This document shows, piece by piece, positions 33,289 to 42,109 of a DNA stretch of 64,000 bases. The DNA lies in the NCBI RefSeq assembly GCF_002786295.1, contig NZ_PGTC01000022.1:1-64000 (forward strand), in the 5' to 3' direction. The DNA comes from Pseudooceanicola marinus (GTDB lineage Bacteria; Pseudomonadota; Alphaproteobacteria; Rhodobacterales; Rhodobacteraceae). Every line of letters starts with the position of its first letter. The stretch's first letter is position 1. Below the pieces are notes generated by a model, which was given only the letters and a program-made list of their open reading frames with translations, was not told the origin of the DNA and did not search any database. Position numbers and translations under genes: made by a program.

Positions 33289-33841
33289 AAAACGGGAGAG
33301 CGCCGAGAGGGTGTCCCTCTCGGCAAAACCTGCTCGTGGAGAATTGGAGACCACAGAAACCCAGCTGGAGGCGCGAAACAGAGGCGCTGCAAAACTGACA
33401 AAGGCGCGAACGGCCCTGAGCTGCCGTTCGTGCCAGGCGCAGCAGATGACCGGTTTCAGCCCAAACCGGACGATCGGCCAAAACGCGGCGAAGTGCCGCC
33501 AGCCCGTAGGCGACGTGTGCGCTTGAAGCAACGACTGTTTACATACGTCTGGGCCCGGATCGGCGGTACGAGGTCCAAGAATTTAGACGGCACCGTTCGG
33601 TAACAGTGGAGGAGCAGATTACCTCCCTACAACAGACGCCGAGATGATCGCAATTCCGTTTCAACCCAAGCCTCGCAAGGGTAAGCAGAACACGACAATG
33701 AGCCACAAGCACACATACTATGCGCATGAAGCGCCTTGCATTCTGCCTGCACAACTGAACAGATACAGGCTCTGTGTGCACACAGTGGGTCAAGGGCACA
33801 TGGTTGTGACCCATCAGTGTTCACGCGGGCATGGAGGGACA
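33289..33841. other. About 550 bases without a supported gene
   Basis: Open frames here (one extends upstream of the nucleotidyltransferase start) lack ribosome sites. A GCCGAGAGGGTGTCCCTCTCGGC stem-loop-like sequence lies near 33300-33325. The right half, from 33640, is AT-richer and probably holds the promoter of the nucleotidyltransferase gene. Confidence 0.4.
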
Positions 33842-34378
33842 ATGAACTCAGTTAAAGCTGCAAGAGAGGAGTTTCTCTTAGATTCGGCACACTATTTCGC
33901 TGATAAATCGGATCTCTACCTGAGCTTAAAGGAAAGAATAGCGGCGGATGTCTACGCCGATATTTCAGATGTGCGAATTTGCGGCAGCGCGTATTGGGGG
34001 AGGAGGTTTCGGGACGAAAGCCCATTTCTGCCTGGGGTGTCGGATTTGGACGTGGCGATCATCAGCCCGCAGATTTTCTGCCGCTGCATGTCTGAAGTCC
34101 GCGATCTTTCAAAGAACTTCTCCGACCAATCCGTTTTTCCAAAGGTGACAGGCAAGGTGTCTACATTTGAGTTGTTCCGAGATTATGCATTCGGAAAGGG
34201 CCTCATTCGAACAGAGCACCTGCCAAACGTCAGGACGCGTCGCGGCTTTATAGAATCGTCCGACAGAATTTCGCGTGACTTTGCCAGCCATTTTGAGAAG
34301 ATCAGCTTCGCGTTGTACGATTCAGCTTTGTCCTTTGCCAACAAGCAGGCGGGCGCAACCAGGAAGTTTAGGAAGTAA
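33842..34378 (+). CDS. Nucleotidyltransferase-fold protein
   Basis: 178 residues; GGAGGG lies four bases before the ATG. The signature is GS at residues 48-49 (RICGSAYWG) followed by SDLD at 67-70 (PGVSDLDVAII): glycine-serine and two metal-binding acidic residues, as in polymerase-beta-like nucleotidyltransferases. The remaining helical part does not match poly(A), CCA or aminoglycoside enzymes. Only one base lies between its stop and the next ATG, so it is made with the DUF262 protein. The pair looks like a defence or toxin-antitoxin unit; substrate unknown. Confidence 0.6.
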   Translation: MNSVKAAREEFLLDSAHYFADKSDLYLSLKERIAADVYADISDVRICGSAYWGRRFRDESPFLPGVSDLDVAIISPQIFCRCMSEVRDLSKNFSDQSVFPKVTGKVSTFELFRDYAFGKGLIRTEHLPNVRTRRGFIESSDRISRDFASHFEKISFALYDSALSFANKQAGATRKFRK

Positions 34379-34379
34379 T

Positions 34380-35480
34380 ATGCTGAGATATCACGTTCGC
34401 TCTCGAGACCTTGTGTCAATCGTGTCCGACCTAAGAAATGGGAAGCTTATCAAGAGCCCGTACTTCCAACGAAACCTCGTTTGGCGCGATGTTCACAAGA
34501 AGGATTTTATTGAAACGATCTTGCTGGGCCTCCCGTTTCCTCAAATATTCATTGCGCAAGGCGAAATTGACGTCGAAACACTAGAGAGCCGCTCTGTCGT
34601 GGTTGACGGGCAGCAGAGAACAAACGCCATCAAGGAATTTGTTGATGGATTGTTTTCGGTTAACGGGAAAAAGTTCAATGAGCTTGGGGAGGTGGAATTA
34701 GAAGAATTTCTAAGGTATCAAATTCCAGTCATTGATCTCGAGTTGAAGGCTAGCGATCCGCAGATTATTGATATATTTAAGAGGCTAAACAGAACGTTTT
34801 ATGCTCTATCCGCTATTGAGAAGATGTCGACAGAGTATGCGACTGTCGACTTGATGCTCATCGCAAAATACGCATGCGGCATCCTTCCGTCTGGGGTTAT
34901 CGACACTGACACAGAGAAGGAAGATGAAGTTGACTTGCATCCACTGATGCCCGAGGACTTCCTTCCTTGGGCCGCTCAGTTCGAAATTGAACAATTTCAA
35001 AGGTGGCTGGTTCAATCAGGCATATTCACAGAGTTTGAGATTGCCAGATCGGTTCACCTCATGTTCTGTCTAAACATTCTCTCCACCGTATACTCTGGCT
35101 TCTTTCCAAGGAATGAGAAGCCGCGAGAGTATCTGGAAGCCGCAGACGAGTACTTTCCATTCCGTGATGAACTCTTGACTGGCATCGAAAGAGCCGCCGC
35201 ATTCATCAACAAGATGGGTTTCGATAAGGCTTCTTTTTGGCTGACTAAGTCGAATGCCTTCACTCTCTTTGTTCTGGTTTTCTGGAATTTAGATGTTGTA
35301 TCCAGGAGGGGTTCTGAAGCAATGCGACGAGAACTCGACGAGTTTTCTTCGAACGTTTCTGAAGAGTATGCGCTTGCGGCTCGCGAAGCAGTCAATAACA
35401 GAAAGCAAAGGGTTCTGCGTCACGAGTTGCTCGCAAGTGCCGTTGGGTTGCCAGCGGAGGAGAAGATGTATAAGAGATGA
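34380..35480 (+). CDS. DUF262 (ParB-like, GmrS-type) protein
   Basis: 366 residues; AGGAAG precedes the ATG. N-terminal DUF262 features: FQRNLVW (29-35), a helix with KKDFIETILLGLPFPQIFIA, then VVDGQQR at 74-80, the nucleotide/metal site of ParB-like domains. The middle and C-terminal parts are helical. GmrS/DndB-like DUF262 proteins act in type IV restriction and phosphorothioate-based defence, usually with an HNH domain (DUF1524), which I do not see here. Its partner is therefore the upstream nucleotidyltransferase. Confidence 0.75.
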   Translation: MLRYHVRSRDLVSIVSDLRNGKLIKSPYFQRNLVWRDVHKKDFIETILLGLPFPQIFIAQGEIDVETLESRSVVVDGQQRTNAIKEFVDGLFSVNGKKFNELGEVELEEFLRYQIPVIDLELKASDPQIIDIFKRLNRTFYALSAIEKMSTEYATVDLMLIAKYACGILPSGVIDTDTEKEDEVDLHPLMPEDFLPWAAQFEIEQFQRWLVQSGIFTEFEIARSVHLMFCLNILSTVYSGFFPRNEKPREYLEAADEYFPFRDELLTGIERAAAFINKMGFDKASFWLTKSNAFTLFVLVFWNLDVVSRRGSEAMRRELDEFSSNVSEEYALAAREAVNNRKQRVLRHELLASAVGLPAEEKMYKR

Positions 35481-35675
35481 TTAACTCGAAATTCTTTGGG
35501 TCGCGTGCTGCCACTCTGCCGTTAGAACTACTCGCGATCGAGGCCGGCTGACCGCGCAACTCCGTTGAACGTATACTCTACAACGGGCTGCGCACCAATG
35601 TGGAGAATGGCCCGGGCGGCAGACCTTCGCGACGCTGGACGCTGCGGTCTGATATGCGCTCAAAGCTAGCTTTTT

Positions 35676-36521
35676 TTACCTGGCGATACTTCGAATCCTG
35701 TTTTCGTACCAACAATAGCCAATGTCACCCAATGCGTCGCTGTTTGCCACTCGGCCGCCATACACACCAATGACTTTGGTGGTCACGACTGCCATGGCGT
35801 TGGTGGAAAGCGACCCGTCAGGTTGCCTAAGCGCAGCGGGTCCGAATTCCCTTTGAACCACCAATGAACCGGACATTCCCGGGCTTGTCATTGCGTCAAT
35901 CAAAAATATGGGCTTGTTGTCAATTGGAATTCTTGGCTCTGATGCAATGGCACCTCTTCTCCAGATGGGAAAATATGGATCAGCGAAATTTTTACTCGGG
36001 AAGCCGACTACGAAGCAGCTTGAACCCGTGTGGGTGAATAATGCAGGCTCGCTATACCCCTCCTCGACGGTAACAAAATTGTTCTGAATATTTTCTGGGA
36101 TCTCGACGCATGCGATATCTGTTCTAAATGCGCGAAACTCGGGGTCTTCCAGCCACTGAGGTGTGTTATCGTCATCGCGCAATATGATGTCAGCCGTTGT
36201 CCGCCGCACGTTTCCACGTTCGTCCCGAAGCGAGGGAAATACTCTGATCTTATGCGGCTCGAATAAATTGCGGTCCATAGGGTCGTCATGAAAGGCGTCG
36301 CGGCCACTAAGGCAATGTCGGGCGGTTACAAGGAACTTTCTTCCACGGATAGTCATGAACGATCCACTGGCGTGACGATCGTTCATCAGCTCGTTTTGTC
36401 GATTGAAATACAGTATTGGTGAGCAGCTTAGGCTAAGCACATCTATGAATGAAGGAAATTGCAATTCAAATTGATGGTGCGTGTTCCCGCCCAAGCGCAG
36501 ATTGTACGGTGGTCTTGCCAA
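35676..36521 (-). CDS. Trypsin-like serine protease
   Basis: 281 residues from a TTG start (GAGGGAAG upstream). The catalytic set of a trypsin-fold protease is visible: His69 in LVTARHCL, Asp135 in FRTDIACVE and Ser217 in SPGMSGSL. No signal peptide, so it acts in the cytoplasm, where trypsin-like proteases are known as effectors or sensors in several antiphage systems. Convergent with the DUF262 gene across 195 bases. The gene looks intact. Confidence 0.75.
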   Translation of the reverse strand: MARPPYNLRLGGNTHHQFELQFPSFIDVLSLSCSPILYFNRQNELMNDRHASGSFMTIRGRKFLVTARHCLSGRDAFHDDPMDRNLFEPHKIRVFPSLRDERGNVRRTTADIILRDDDNTPQWLEDPEFRAFRTDIACVEIPENIQNNFVTVEEGYSEPALFTHTGSSCFVVGFPSKNFADPYFPIWRRGAIASEPRIPIDNKPIFLIDAMTSPGMSGSLVVQREFGPAALRQPDGSLSTNAMAVVTTKVIGVYGGRVANSDALGDIGYCWYENRIRSIAR

Positions 36522-37270
36522 GTCAGCTTCCCTCAGGGTTGCAAAAGGAGTTCTATAGAGTTTGACATTCTGCGGCGCCGGACAGCGCTTTACAAGCCGT
36601 TGTCCATTCGCGAGAAATTTTTTTGGCGTCTCCGCCGATAGGTTGGAGGTTCAATTTCGTGAGCTTGCCATTGCATTGCAAAGACCGTTCGAAGCGCGTA
36701 GCTCGCATCCAAGAACGGGCCCGCGCGGGAAGGCTCGCGGCGCGCAGCTGACGTCTGAGGCTGGATCCTACAACGTCCGCTTCCTGCGCATCCTGGTCAT
36801 TCATGCGGGGTGCAGCGAACGGCAGCTCCCCGCCCCTTATTCCCCAGGCCCACGCCGGAGATGAGGACGCTCCGAAAAGCGTTCTCTTCTCCCGCGCGGC
36901 CCGCTTCGCGCTATCGGTGGCGACCATGGGGTGCAGGGGCGTGGCGAACGGTCCTGCGAGCAGGCGGGGGTTCGGGGGAGGAGTGCGGAACGACGCTCCC
37001 CCGAGAGCAGGGGATGCAAGGGGAGTGCGGAACGATGACCTTGCCGCTCTCCGCGCAGGAGTGCCCGCCGCACAGGCGCCCCCGGCGGGCGGGGTTCCGG
37101 GGCGGCGCCCCGGGCGAACGGCAGGCCGAACGCAGGCACCGCAGGTGCCGGAGTGCGGGCTGTTTAGTGAGTAATGACCCGACACATCCGTTGGCGGCTG
37201 CGTCTGGTCGGTTTCTCCGGTGCGGGAAAACATCAACCCATTTTCTGACCTCAACGTTTGGAGGTCAGAC
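36522..37270. other. GC-rich noncoding region upstream of the relaxase, candidate oriT
   Basis: No supported gene; long open frames here are low-complexity Pro/Arg/Ala-rich shadows. CGGGGGAG (36973-36980) and CTCCCCCG (36996-37003) form an inverted repeat around GAGTGCGGAACGACG. The 14-mer GGAGTGCGGAACGA occurs at 36980 and 37022, and a shorter copy at 37150. Such a cluster directly upstream of a MOBV relaxase gene is a plausible nick region. Confidence 0.45.
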
Positions 37271-38488
37271 ATGGCAAGCAAGAAGCACCCGGTGGTCCTG
37301 CGGTTCGAAGGTATGGACCCGACGGATATCGGCGGCTACGAGGCACACCGCTATCGCAAGGGCGGCGACCTCGGACACATCGACCGGAACAAGCCGAAGC
37401 CCCGCCGCTTGATCGGCTCCGAGACCTGGGCGGAGGAGGCCCGGGCCGAGATCGAGCTGATGAAGGTCGAGACCTTCGCGGCTGAACTCGAGGACCTCGA
37501 CCGGCGGAACCGTCGCAAGGATCTCGAGAAGCGGCGGATCGAAGGGCCCCGCGATCCCTGGCGGGCGTCGCGCCACGGACCGATGCGCGAACTGATCCTC
37601 ACCGCCAACAAGGACTGGTTCGACCAGACCGAGAGCAGCGACGTCGAGTTCAGCACTTCCCAAGAGGAGCTGTTCGAAGAGCGCGCCGTCGCCTGGCTGC
37701 GCGACAACTTCGGCGACGATGTCATCCATGCCCGCGCCGATCTCGACGAGCAGGCATATCATATCCACGCTGTCATCATGCCGCGCGCGACCGTCAGGAA
37801 ATACGGGACCGAGTGCCGGGTTCTGCAGCCCTCGGTCCATCCGCTCATCAAGGACTATGAGGCTGCGCAGGACAGCGTCGGCGAATGGTTCAGCGAAATC
37901 GGCCTGGTGCGCGGCGAAAAACGCAAGCAGGCCATCCGCGACGCGTTGAACGATGGACGGACGCCGCCGATCAATCCGCGGCATGTCCGACCCGCAGAGT
38001 GGCGTGCGAAAGAGGAACAGCGCCTCGCCGAGAAAGCCGTTGAAGTCGAGACCCGCGAGCGCGACGTCGTCGAACGCGAAGAGGATGCGGCAACCGTCCT
38101 GGCCTTTGCCGACGCGGTGGCCGAGGGCGAGATCGACACCGACGGACGCCCGGCCAAGAGCGCCAAAGCAAACCTGACCTCCCAAACGAAACCACCGGTC
38201 AAGAAGGCAACTCTCGGCTTTTCCGCCGCGCGCAAGGCATTCCGGGCAGTCGCAAAGCGGCTCGGTGCGAGGGCCGACGAGAAGGCCCAAGAGCGCATCG
38301 CGTCCGAGGTTGCGGAGATCAGGGCCGCGGATGAAATCATCCTCGAGATCGCCCGCGCGTTCCCGCAAGCCCAGCGGGAGCGGATCGCGCAGATCCGGCG
38401 CACGCTGACCGCGAAAATCATGGCGCTCGATCCGCGTGCGAAGGGGCGTTCGAAGGGGCCGAACTCCCGCTCCGGGGAGCCGCAGTGA
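37271..38488 (+). CDS. mobV: MOBV/Pre-type relaxase
   Basis: 405 residues; GGAGGTC precedes the ATG at 37271. The N-terminal half has the plasmid recombination/mobilization (Pre_Mob) features: GGYEAHRYRK early, MRELILTANKDWFDQT, and the HxH metal site AYHIHAVIMP near residues 164-166. The C-terminal half is a long charged helical region (KEEQRLAEKAVEVETRERD). It would nick the element at oriT and lead the strand into a helper transfer channel. Confidence 0.85.
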   Translation: MASKKHPVVLRFEGMDPTDIGGYEAHRYRKGGDLGHIDRNKPKPRRLIGSETWAEEARAEIELMKVETFAAELEDLDRRNRRKDLEKRRIEGPRDPWRASRHGPMRELILTANKDWFDQTESSDVEFSTSQEELFEERAVAWLRDNFGDDVIHARADLDEQAYHIHAVIMPRATVRKYGTECRVLQPSVHPLIKDYEAAQDSVGEWFSEIGLVRGEKRKQAIRDALNDGRTPPINPRHVRPAEWRAKEEQRLAEKAVEVETRERDVVEREEDAATVLAFADAVAEGEIDTDGRPAKSAKANLTSQTKPPVKKATLGFSAARKAFRAVAKRLGARADEKAQERIASEVAEIRAADEIILEIARAFPQAQRERIAQIRRTLTAKIMALDPRAKGRSKGPNSRSGEPQ

Positions 38489-38699
38489 CTGCGCTCAGGC
38501 TCGGATTCTTTCACCAGAAAGGTCGCATTGAAAAAGAAGTTATGCCTTTTCAATCGTTTGTCTTGGCAAGTGCAATTTTCCCGTTTCCGTCCGCTGAAGC
38601 ACAAAAATCTGCGACTCCACATTATGCGCAAGCCGGATGCGGCGGGCGGCAAACCCAAGGCTCCGGTGACATCGCAACCGAACAATCGGAGTATCCAAA

Positions 38700-39128
38700 A
38701 TGAAGAAATCGCTGTCCCAGAAACCCGCTCGCAAGCCCCGTTCGTCGCAGTTCGAGATGACCCCCGCCATGCAGGCTCGCATGCAGAAGGCGATGGTCTC
38801 GATCGGCAACATCGCCGACAAGCAGGCCCGCAAGGACGACAAGATCCAGCGCGAGGCCCGCATGGCCATCGCCGAGACCTTCGATGCCTGGCTCGACTGG
38901 CTCGCGGAAACCGCACCCGAGCAGATCGAGGAAACCTTCTTCGAGCTCGGCTGCTTCGCAACCGCCACCAACCGTCGCCGGATGTTCAAGCATGCCAAGG
39001 CGCCGGAAGGCGTCGCAGAGCGGGTGCAGGAGCAGGTCGACCAGTGGAAGGCTGAGGAAGAAGCAGCCAAGGCCGCCGCAGTCGAAGAGGCGCAAGGCAA
39101 GTCCGGCGATGCCGAAGGCCATGCATGA
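38700..39128 (+). CDS. Hypothetical charged helical protein
   Basis: 142 residues. N-terminal basic tail (MKKSLSQKPARKPRSSQFEMT), then long helices with MARMQKAM-like heptads, an acidic stretch EQIEETFFELG, and a coiled-coil-like C-terminus (AERVQEQVDQWKAEEEAAKAAA). Follows the relaxase by 211 bases on the same strand. Could be a relaxosome accessory or a DNA-binding protein, inferred from location only. Confidence 0.5.
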   Translation: MKKSLSQKPARKPRSSQFEMTPAMQARMQKAMVSIGNIADKQARKDDKIQREARMAIAETFDAWLDWLAETAPEQIEETFFELGCFATATNRRRMFKHAKAPEGVAERVQEQVDQWKAEEEAAKAAAVEEAQGKSGDAEGHA

Positions 39129-39324
39129 TCTCATTGCCCCGTGCGCAGAACGTGCGCGGGGCCAAACCAAACCCGCGAACGCAGTGTTTCCAGATCACGA
39201 ACTACCCGAATGCGATCGCCTTCGCTATATGACCAGTCCGAACACAGGAGACCCGACATGTAAGCACCCAGCCCCCGTCCCCCGAAACCAGCCGCGCTCC
39301 TGCGGTGGTGGGGCATGGAGTGCC

Positions 39325-39588
39325 ATGTCGACCAGACACGCCGCCCGGGCCGCGGCTCCCAATACCGCCCACATCCGCCAAAAACCAACCGCATCGCTGC
39401 AAAGCAAGATTGACAGGGTCCGCCATGCCAGGGCGAAAATCGCCCAACGGATCACCAGCGGCGAAGAGTGGATGCTCCCCCTGCTGAAACGGTTCAACAC
39501 CGAACTCGCCCGGCTCGAAGAGACCCAAGACCTCCTCCTCCAAGCCACCGAAATCGCCAACCACGCCGCCCCTCACCGGGCGGCGTGA
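39325..39588 (+). CDS. Small hypothetical protein
   Basis: 87 residues from the ATG at 39325 (weak GGAG site); the same frame is open further upstream, so the start is uncertain. Arg/Ala-rich N-terminus then a helical hairpin (SKIDRVRHARAKIAQRITSG and FNTELARLEETQDLLLQATEIA). No known family. Its position after the relaxase and the 38700 gene suggests membership in the mobilization cluster. Confidence 0.4.
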   Translation: MSTRHAARAAAPNTAHIRQKPTASLQSKIDRVRHARAKIAQRITSGEEWMLPLLKRFNTELARLEETQDLLLQATEIANHAAPHRAA

Positions 39589-39777
39589 TACGTTTCGGAC
39601 TACCATCGTGGGGGGCCGCAAATCGTGTTCGTCTGCTATGCGGACGAAGCGGACCTTCATCATCGGTGATGGGCGCTCCGCTCGCTGCCAACGAAAGTCG
39701 TTTCGAAAACTGCGCGGCTACGGTATCGCTAATGGTGCTCAACAGCACCCTTAAGCGTTTTGCATATTGGTGAACGA

Positions 39778-40449
39778 ATGAAACACGAAGTCATTAATTC
39801 GATTGGTGTGATACTAACACTTTGCCTGGGCGCAGCAACAGCTTGGCACGAATTTTCTCCGAAAAAAGACATTATCACCCTAACGACTGAAAACCGAGTT
39901 GAGCTGGGAGCGAGGCTGGACGCCCAGCCATTTGGAGCGATCGATTTAGATACCGGCGAAAATCAGCCTATTATTGGTCCCGTCACTTGGAAGATCAGGG
40001 TCCATAATCCCACTGAGCGCTCCATTTCGCTTGTTTCTTTCGAAGCATTTCTCCTTACAACAGAGGGTGCACCAGTGTATTATTCGGCGATGCGTGAACG
40101 ACTGTCACCGATTGACGCGCCGTCGTCAGTCCAGCCATTACCAGAAAATATTCCGCCCTTCGAGAGTCGTGCATACCTTGTTTCCTTGTTTGTTCCCTAT
40201 AAGACGGATGAAGGTTCACAAAGTAAGTGTGAAGAAAGGTTCACAAGCTTGCAGGAAGTTCAGGCATGTTTTTTTCAGAGAGGAAGAGACTTATTTGGCA
40301 ACAAAGTTGATTATGTGGATACTGGTGGCGGTAGATTCGCTGCAATTATGCAAGAGGCGTTCAATGGCCCAAGGTTCGCTGTGGTATTAGAAACTGCTGA
40401 TGGCTCAAGATTTTCTACTAATCTTTCATTCCTTCCTGGCGGCCAGTGA
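39778..40449 (+). CDS. Hypothetical membrane-anchored protein
   Basis: 223 residues if it starts at 39778 (GGTGAACG upstream; an ATG at 39760 is in frame). A single N-terminal hydrophobic helix (NSIGVILTLCLGAATAW) is followed by an exported-looking domain with two cysteines. Less GC-rich than the relaxase, like the DUF262 cluster. No known motif. Stands alone before the integrase and convergent with it. Confidence 0.5.
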   Translation: MKHEVINSIGVILTLCLGAATAWHEFSPKKDIITLTTENRVELGARLDAQPFGAIDLDTGENQPIIGPVTWKIRVHNPTERSISLVSFEAFLLTTEGAPVYYSAMRERLSPIDAPSSVQPLPENIPPFESRAYLVSLFVPYKTDEGSQSKCEERFTSLQEVQACFFQRGRDLFGNKVDYVDTGGGRFAAIMQEAFNGPRFAVVLETADGSRFSTNLSFLPGGQ

Positions 40450-40611
40450 AGCCACGCGCAATAGCCTGTGCGTTGTTTTTGATTTGGCGGGCGTTGGTGC
40501 AGATATTTAGAATCACTCACTATTGGCTCCAAGCGGCCATCTGAAGCAACGCAACTGCATACCATAAGATCCGGGTCATGTCGGCTGTTGCATGCCGGCG
40601 ATACTCTACGG

Positions 40612-41946
40612 TCATCGCAAGTGATCGGGCACCGCCAGCATTACCTTTTTGGCAAGGGCCTGCCGCTTCTGCAATGGCGTAGCGTCACCGTAGACAGGTC
40701 GCTTCCGAATCTGCTTGACGCTGTGACCCATCATCTCGCCGCTGACATCCATCCGCTTGGTCTCAGCGAGGATCCGGCTCTCCCACGTGTGCCGAACACC
40801 ACCGATAGTGTGTTTCGGAGACGGCAGCAGCCCGTTGTTTCGCATGTACTGGTTCATCGTGGCCGAATAAGTGCTCTTCCCGCGATAGCGCGGGAATCCG
40901 TCGGGATGGCGCTTGGCCGCAGCCAGTGCAACGCCCACGAGCGGGACTTCGCGAACAGATGACGTGTTCTTGATTTCGCGCCGGTTCTCGCCTTCCTCGA
41001 AACGCAGTCGCAGATGCGGGATCGGGTGATCCAGCACGATGGCTTCCGGTGGGAGGTCGCAAATCTCCGATTGGCGGCATCCCGTCTCGACGGAGATCAG
41101 CAGGATGTCCCGCGCTTCATCGTTGGTGCCGTCGAATGCGCCGGGCGCAAACCACTTCTCGGTAATCCAATCCACCGGGATCTCGAGCTTCCGGCTCTCG
41201 GCCTTGTGCCGATCCTTCAGCGAGACACGATGATACGGATACGGCGGATCAGGTTGCGCGATGCTCTCGTAGTAGCGGCGCAGCATCCCGGCCATGTTGG
41301 CGAGATCCTTTTTCGCGCTCTCCACCGAGAGGTTCTCGGCCGCAATCTTCTTCTGCCACCAGGCTTTGTGCTTCAACGCGGCGGCGTGGTCGATCTCGGA
41401 CACCAGCACATCCTTCCCGCCGAGCGCAGCCTGCAGGTTGGCGACCGCGCGCTTGCGTGGATTGCGCCAGAGGCGCATCTGGTTCTCGCTCTTGTAGCGA
41501 TTGTCGTGGGCCGCGATACGCTCGACCTCTTCAACGAGGCCGGAGAGCCGCAGAGCAGGCTCTTCCACAGCGCCGAGGAGCGCCTTGGCAGCCTCTGTCG
41601 CGGGATAGGCGGCGGATGCCTCCACGCGCTCCAGAACGTCTTCCAGAGGCGCCTCCAGGAGGTCGGAAAGCGGCCTGTAGGCAAAGCCTCGGGCCTGGGC
41701 GATCTTCTGTGCCGCGCGATACGCGTCGGCCTCCTCCGGGCGTTCCTTGATGACGGTCATCTGGTCGAGCTCGGCGAGCAGCTTCGCCTTCACATCCGGC
41801 AGCAGTTCCCGCGCACGGCGCTCGCTGTCGGTCTCCAGGCTGCGGTGAATCTCATTGCGCCCGGCGACCGCGCGATACCGTTTCGGCACGCGCATTCGCA
41901 GGTGCCAGGTTGTCCCGCGCTTGATCAGTCCCGCCATTCGTGGCAC
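40612..41946 (-). CDS. int: Tyrosine integrase of the mobilizable element
   Basis: 444 residues. N-terminal DUF6538-type opening (LIKRGTTWHLRMRVPKRYRAV), helical arm- and core-binding domains, then the catalytic region: Arg in ETGCRQSEI, a Lys region after LRLRFEEGENRREIKNT, GGVRHTW for the HxxR box (the usual first His is Gly here), MGHS and Tyr in RPVYGD. The start lies 41 bases from one copy of the 24-bp repeat. It inserts the element at the tRNA-Ser 3' end. Confidence 0.9.
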   Translation of the reverse strand: MPRMAGLIKRGTTWHLRMRVPKRYRAVAGRNEIHRSLETDSERRARELLPDVKAKLLAELDQMTVIKERPEEADAYRAAQKIAQARGFAYRPLSDLLEAPLEDVLERVEASAAYPATEAAKALLGAVEEPALRLSGLVEEVERIAAHDNRYKSENQMRLWRNPRKRAVANLQAALGGKDVLVSEIDHAAALKHKAWWQKKIAAENLSVESAKKDLANMAGMLRRYYESIAQPDPPYPYHRVSLKDRHKAESRKLEIPVDWITEKWFAPGAFDGTNDEARDILLISVETGCRQSEICDLPPEAIVLDHPIPHLRLRFEEGENRREIKNTSSVREVPLVGVALAAAKRHPDGFPRYRGKSTYSATMNQYMRNNGLLPSPKHTIGGVRHTWESRILAETKRMDVSGEMMGHSVKQIRKRPVYGDATPLQKRQALAKKVMLAVPDHLR

Positions 41947-41987
41947 CTGCTTTTCTTGATTGTTGTCGTCGAGAGAGGCTCAACGGC

Positions 41988-42011
41988 TTGCTACACAATT
42001 TGCTACACATT
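41988..42011 (+). repeat. Right copy of 24-bp repeat, likely integrase arm site
   Basis: Identical to 32051-32074, again two tandem 12-mers, 75 bases from the right core repeat. It also lies upstream of the integrase start, so bound integrase could regulate its own gene. Confidence 0.85.
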
Positions 42012-42086
42012 CGGCCTCCTTACTGAATGCCGATGGTGGCAGAATCATCATAAAAATATGGCATTTTCAGCGCGCGGATCGTCGCA

Positions 42087-42109
42087 TTCGAATCCCTTCG
42101 TCTCCGCCA
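42087..42109 (+). repeat. attR: 23-bp copy of tRNA-Ser 3' end
   Basis: Exact repeat of 31949-31971. No tRNA body precedes it, so it is a site left by insertion, not a second tRNA gene. Confidence 0.92.

Larger units (their letters stand above)
31972..42109. mobile_element. Integrative mobilizable element in tRNA-Ser
   Basis: Bounded by the 23-bp direct repeats. Carries a tyrosine integrase at the right end (40612-41946), a MOBV-like relaxase (37271-38488) with a possible oriT, and no conjugation genes of its own, so transfer must use a helper element. Cargo includes a MazF/PemK-like protein, a nucleotidyltransferase-DUF262 pair, a trypsin-like protease and small hypotheticals. A tandem 12-bp repeat lies at each inner end (32051-32074, 41988-42011), likely integrase arm sites. 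GC content varies sharply along the element. Confidence 0.88.

Noticed and set aside
36553-37281. 242-codon minus-strand frame before the relaxase
   Set aside because: Pro/Arg/Ala/Ser low-complexity product; the region is better explained as noncoding, possibly oriT.
42087-42109. Possible second tRNA-Ser at the right end of the element
   Set aside because: Only the last 23 bases are present; no D arm, anticodon arm or 5' acceptor strand precedes them.
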